Part shown: piece by piece, positions 62,639-64,000 of the stretch
Layout: the number at the start of each line of letters is the position of its first letter
Numbering within the stretch: position 1 is the stretch's first letter
Origin: Bradyrhizobium iriomotense
Lineage (GTDB): Bacteria; Pseudomonadota; Alphaproteobacteria; Rhizobiales; Xanthobacteraceae
Assembly: GCF_030160715.1 (NCBI RefSeq)
Contig: NZ_BSOW01000006.1
Location: 270,547 to 334,546 of the forward strand
DNA: 64,000 nt
Direction: 5' to 3'
The notes under the pieces: generated by a model
The model's database searches: none
What the model was told of the DNA's origin: nothing
What the model saw: only the letters and a program-made list of their open reading frames with translations
Position numbers and translations under genes: made by a program

Positions 62639-64000
62639 ATGAGCGAGACTTACACAAGCGTGTCCCAGGAAGAAGCCGGCTTTCGCGAGCGCGTGCGGCT
62701 GTCGTTCGATCTCGACGCCGATATCTGTGTGATCGGCGCGGGGCTCGCCGGGCTCACGATCGCGCTGGAGGCGGCACGGCTCGGGGCCAGCGTCGCGGTG
62801 CTGGAGGGCCGGCATGTCGGCTGGAACGCCTCCGGCAATCAACTCGGCACCGTGAAGCCGGGTTTTGCGCTGCCGCTCGCCGACCTGATCGAGCGCATCG
62901 GTTTCGAGGACGCGCGCGAGCTCTGGGCGCTGTCGAAGGAGGGCGCCGAATTCGTGCGCGCCAACGCCACCGAAGAGACGATGCCGGGGATCGGCGTCAG
63001 TGACGGCGTGCTCGAAGTCTCCAATGTCGATGCCGGCGATCGGCTGATCAGCCGGCTCCAGATGCTGAACGAGGATTTCGATACCGAGGCCGAAGGCTGG
63101 CAAGCCGACCGCGTGCGCGCGGTGCTCAAGACCGACCGCTATTTCCACGGCGTCCATTATCCGAGAGCGTTTCAGGTCGATGGCCGCAAATATGTCCACG
63201 GGCTCGCGGCCCTGGCGCGGCGGGCCGGCGCGCGCATCTTCGAGGACACGCCGGTCGTCAGCATCGATCATTCCGGCATCCGCAAGCGCATCGTGACGCC
63301 TTCGGCGCGCCTGCGCGCGACGCATATCGTGCTCGCCGGCAACATCCATCTCGGCGCGCCGCTGAAGCGCCTGTCGGATACGCTGCTGCCGGTCTGGCGC
63401 TACGCCGGAATCACCGCACCGCTCGGCGAGCGCCTCTCCGAGATCCTCGCCTTCAAGGGATCGGTGATCGATACCGACGGCATCGATCATTTTCGCGTGG
63501 TCGATGGCGACCGCTTGATGTGGGACAGCCCGGAGACGACCTGGCCCGCGGGCCCGCAACGCTTCGCCGGCGCCATCAAGCGCCGGATCCGCACGATCTT
63601 TCCAGATCTTGGCGAGGTCGAGATCACCGAGATGTTTGGCGGGGCCACCGGCCAGACCGTGCACGGCATGCCGCAGATCGGCCAGCTCCGCAAAGGCCTG
63701 TGGGTGGCGAGCGGCTTTGGCCGCCAGGGCATGAACACCTCGGCCATGGCCGGGCAGCTCATCGCCCGCAGCATCCTCCGGGGCGATGAGCGCTGGCGCC
63801 TGTTCTCGCCGTTCGAGCTGGTCTGGGCGGGCGGGATCACGGGGCGGGCCGCCGGTCAGGCGATCGGGCTCTGGGGCAGGGCGAGCTCGGCCGCCGCTGG
63901 CACGCTCGCCCGTTACCGCGAGCGGGCGCGGGTCAAGGAGAGGGAGCGCGAGGCGAAGCTGGCTGAGGCCAACAGGGCCGCCGGCACGGGGCCGCGGCGC
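62639..64000 (+). CDS. FAD-dependent oxidoreductase, DAO family (5' part)
   Basis: The first 454 residues of a glycine/D-amino-acid-oxidase-type flavoenzyme; the frame is still open at the window edge. The N-terminal FAD-binding motif is CVIGAGLAGLTIALEAARLG after a ~28-residue leader; GWNASGNQLGTVKPG continues the FAD site, and the C-terminal GKW-like stretch GLWVASGFGRQGMNTSAMAGQ closes it. It resembles the oxidases found next to amine or proline-derivative catabolism genes, but no partner is visible. The end of the visible sequence is a basic Arg/Glu/Ala-rich helix (RYRERARVKEREREAK) beyond the usual domain. Confidence 0.9.
   Translation, partial: MSETYTSVSQEEAGFRERVRLSFDLDADICVIGAGLAGLTIALEAARLGASVAVLEGRHVGWNASGNQLGTVKPGFALPLADLIERIGFEDARELWALSKEGAEFVRANATEETMPGIGVSDGVLEVSNVDAGDRLISRLQMLNEDFDTEAEGWQADRVRAVLKTDRYFHGVHYPRAFQVDGRKYVHGLAALARRAGARIFEDTPVVSIDHSGIRKRIVTPSARLRATHIVLAGNIHLGAPLKRLSDTLLPVWRYAGITAPLGERLSEILAFKGSVIDTDGIDHFRVVDGDRLMWDSPETTWPAGPQRFAGAIKRRIRTIFPDLGEVEITEMFGGATGQTVHGMPQIGQLRKGLWVASGFGRQGMNTSAMAGQLIARSILRGDERWRLFSPFELVWAGGITGRAAGQAIGLWGRASSAAAGTLARYRERARVKEREREAKLAEANRAAGTGPRR

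Overview
This 64 kb window is GC-rich chromosomal DNA from an alphaproteobacterium of the order Hyphomicrobiales, most likely Bradyrhizobium or a close relative (Nitrobacteraceae). The assignment rests on the gene families present (a TrxR-like ferredoxin-NADP reductase, a GPR/RgsE-type polar-growth protein, Omp25-like barrels, DUF1127, YciE) and on several families of intergenic palindromes that I associate with Bradyrhizobium. It reads as ordinary chromosome with one small accessory patch. I found no rRNA, tRNA, CRISPR array, transposase or prophage.

Layout. 1-3.3 kb: the end of a molybdenum hydroxylase large subunit, a class II cytochrome c and a cystathionine gamma-synthase-family enzyme. 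3.5-7.4 kb: two tandem secreted caspase-like (C14) proteins; a third, with an Asn/Thr-rich repetitive tail, lies at 15.4-17.4 kb. 7.5-15 kb: small stand-alone genes (VOC, DUF1801, CHRD, dihaem cytochrome, RAM domain), thiD, an LpxH-like phosphoesterase coupled to a glycosyltransferase, and a threonine dehydratase. 17.8-21.7 kb: a lower-GC accessory patch with an orphan ABC binding protein, a broken crystallin-J1-like gene, a HigBA-like toxin-antitoxin pair and a C45 peptidase. 21.9-25.5 kb: an Ala/Glu-rich hypothetical, an MFS carrier and a dipeptide epimerase. 25.6-28.4 kb: an Mla-type lipid ABC transporter. 28.7-34.3 kb: an 1879-residue coiled-coil membrane protein resembling the growth-pole-ring protein, divergent from an Hpt phosphotransfer protein across a region with CtrA-like motifs. 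35.2-37.2 kb: a [2Fe-2S] ferredoxin and a ferredoxin-NADP reductase flanking a thioesterase. 37.3-41 kb: small secreted proteins and a double-barrel outer-membrane protein. 41-49 kb: a complete D-glucarate/D-galactarate pathway, all on the minus strand. 49.2-64 kb: a large SGNH hydrolase, a UPF0104 membrane protein, YciE, a drug-type MFS, an MHYT-GGDEF-EAL protein, YdcF, a MocR regulator divergent from a DUF1127 gene, a UspA/SixA-type cluster and the start of a FAD-dependent oxidoreductase.

How the genes work together. The clearest pathway is sugar-acid catabolism: uptake by the MFS carrier, dehydration of galactarate (GarD) or glucarate (GudD) to 5-dehydro-4-deoxyglucarate, decarboxylating dehydration by KdgD and oxidation to 2-oxoglutarate by the aldehyde dehydrogenase, with a LysR regulator in the same array. 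The Mla genes encode a membrane lipid transporter. The GPR-like/Hpt pair looks like cell-cycle-linked polar growth. The caspase-like genes share CRP-type palindromes upstream of two of their transcription units, which suggests common control. This last point, the CtrA-like sites, a predicted leaderless toxin promoter and a direct-repeat operator for the MocR protein are the observations I think most worth following. All are motif readings by eye and untested.
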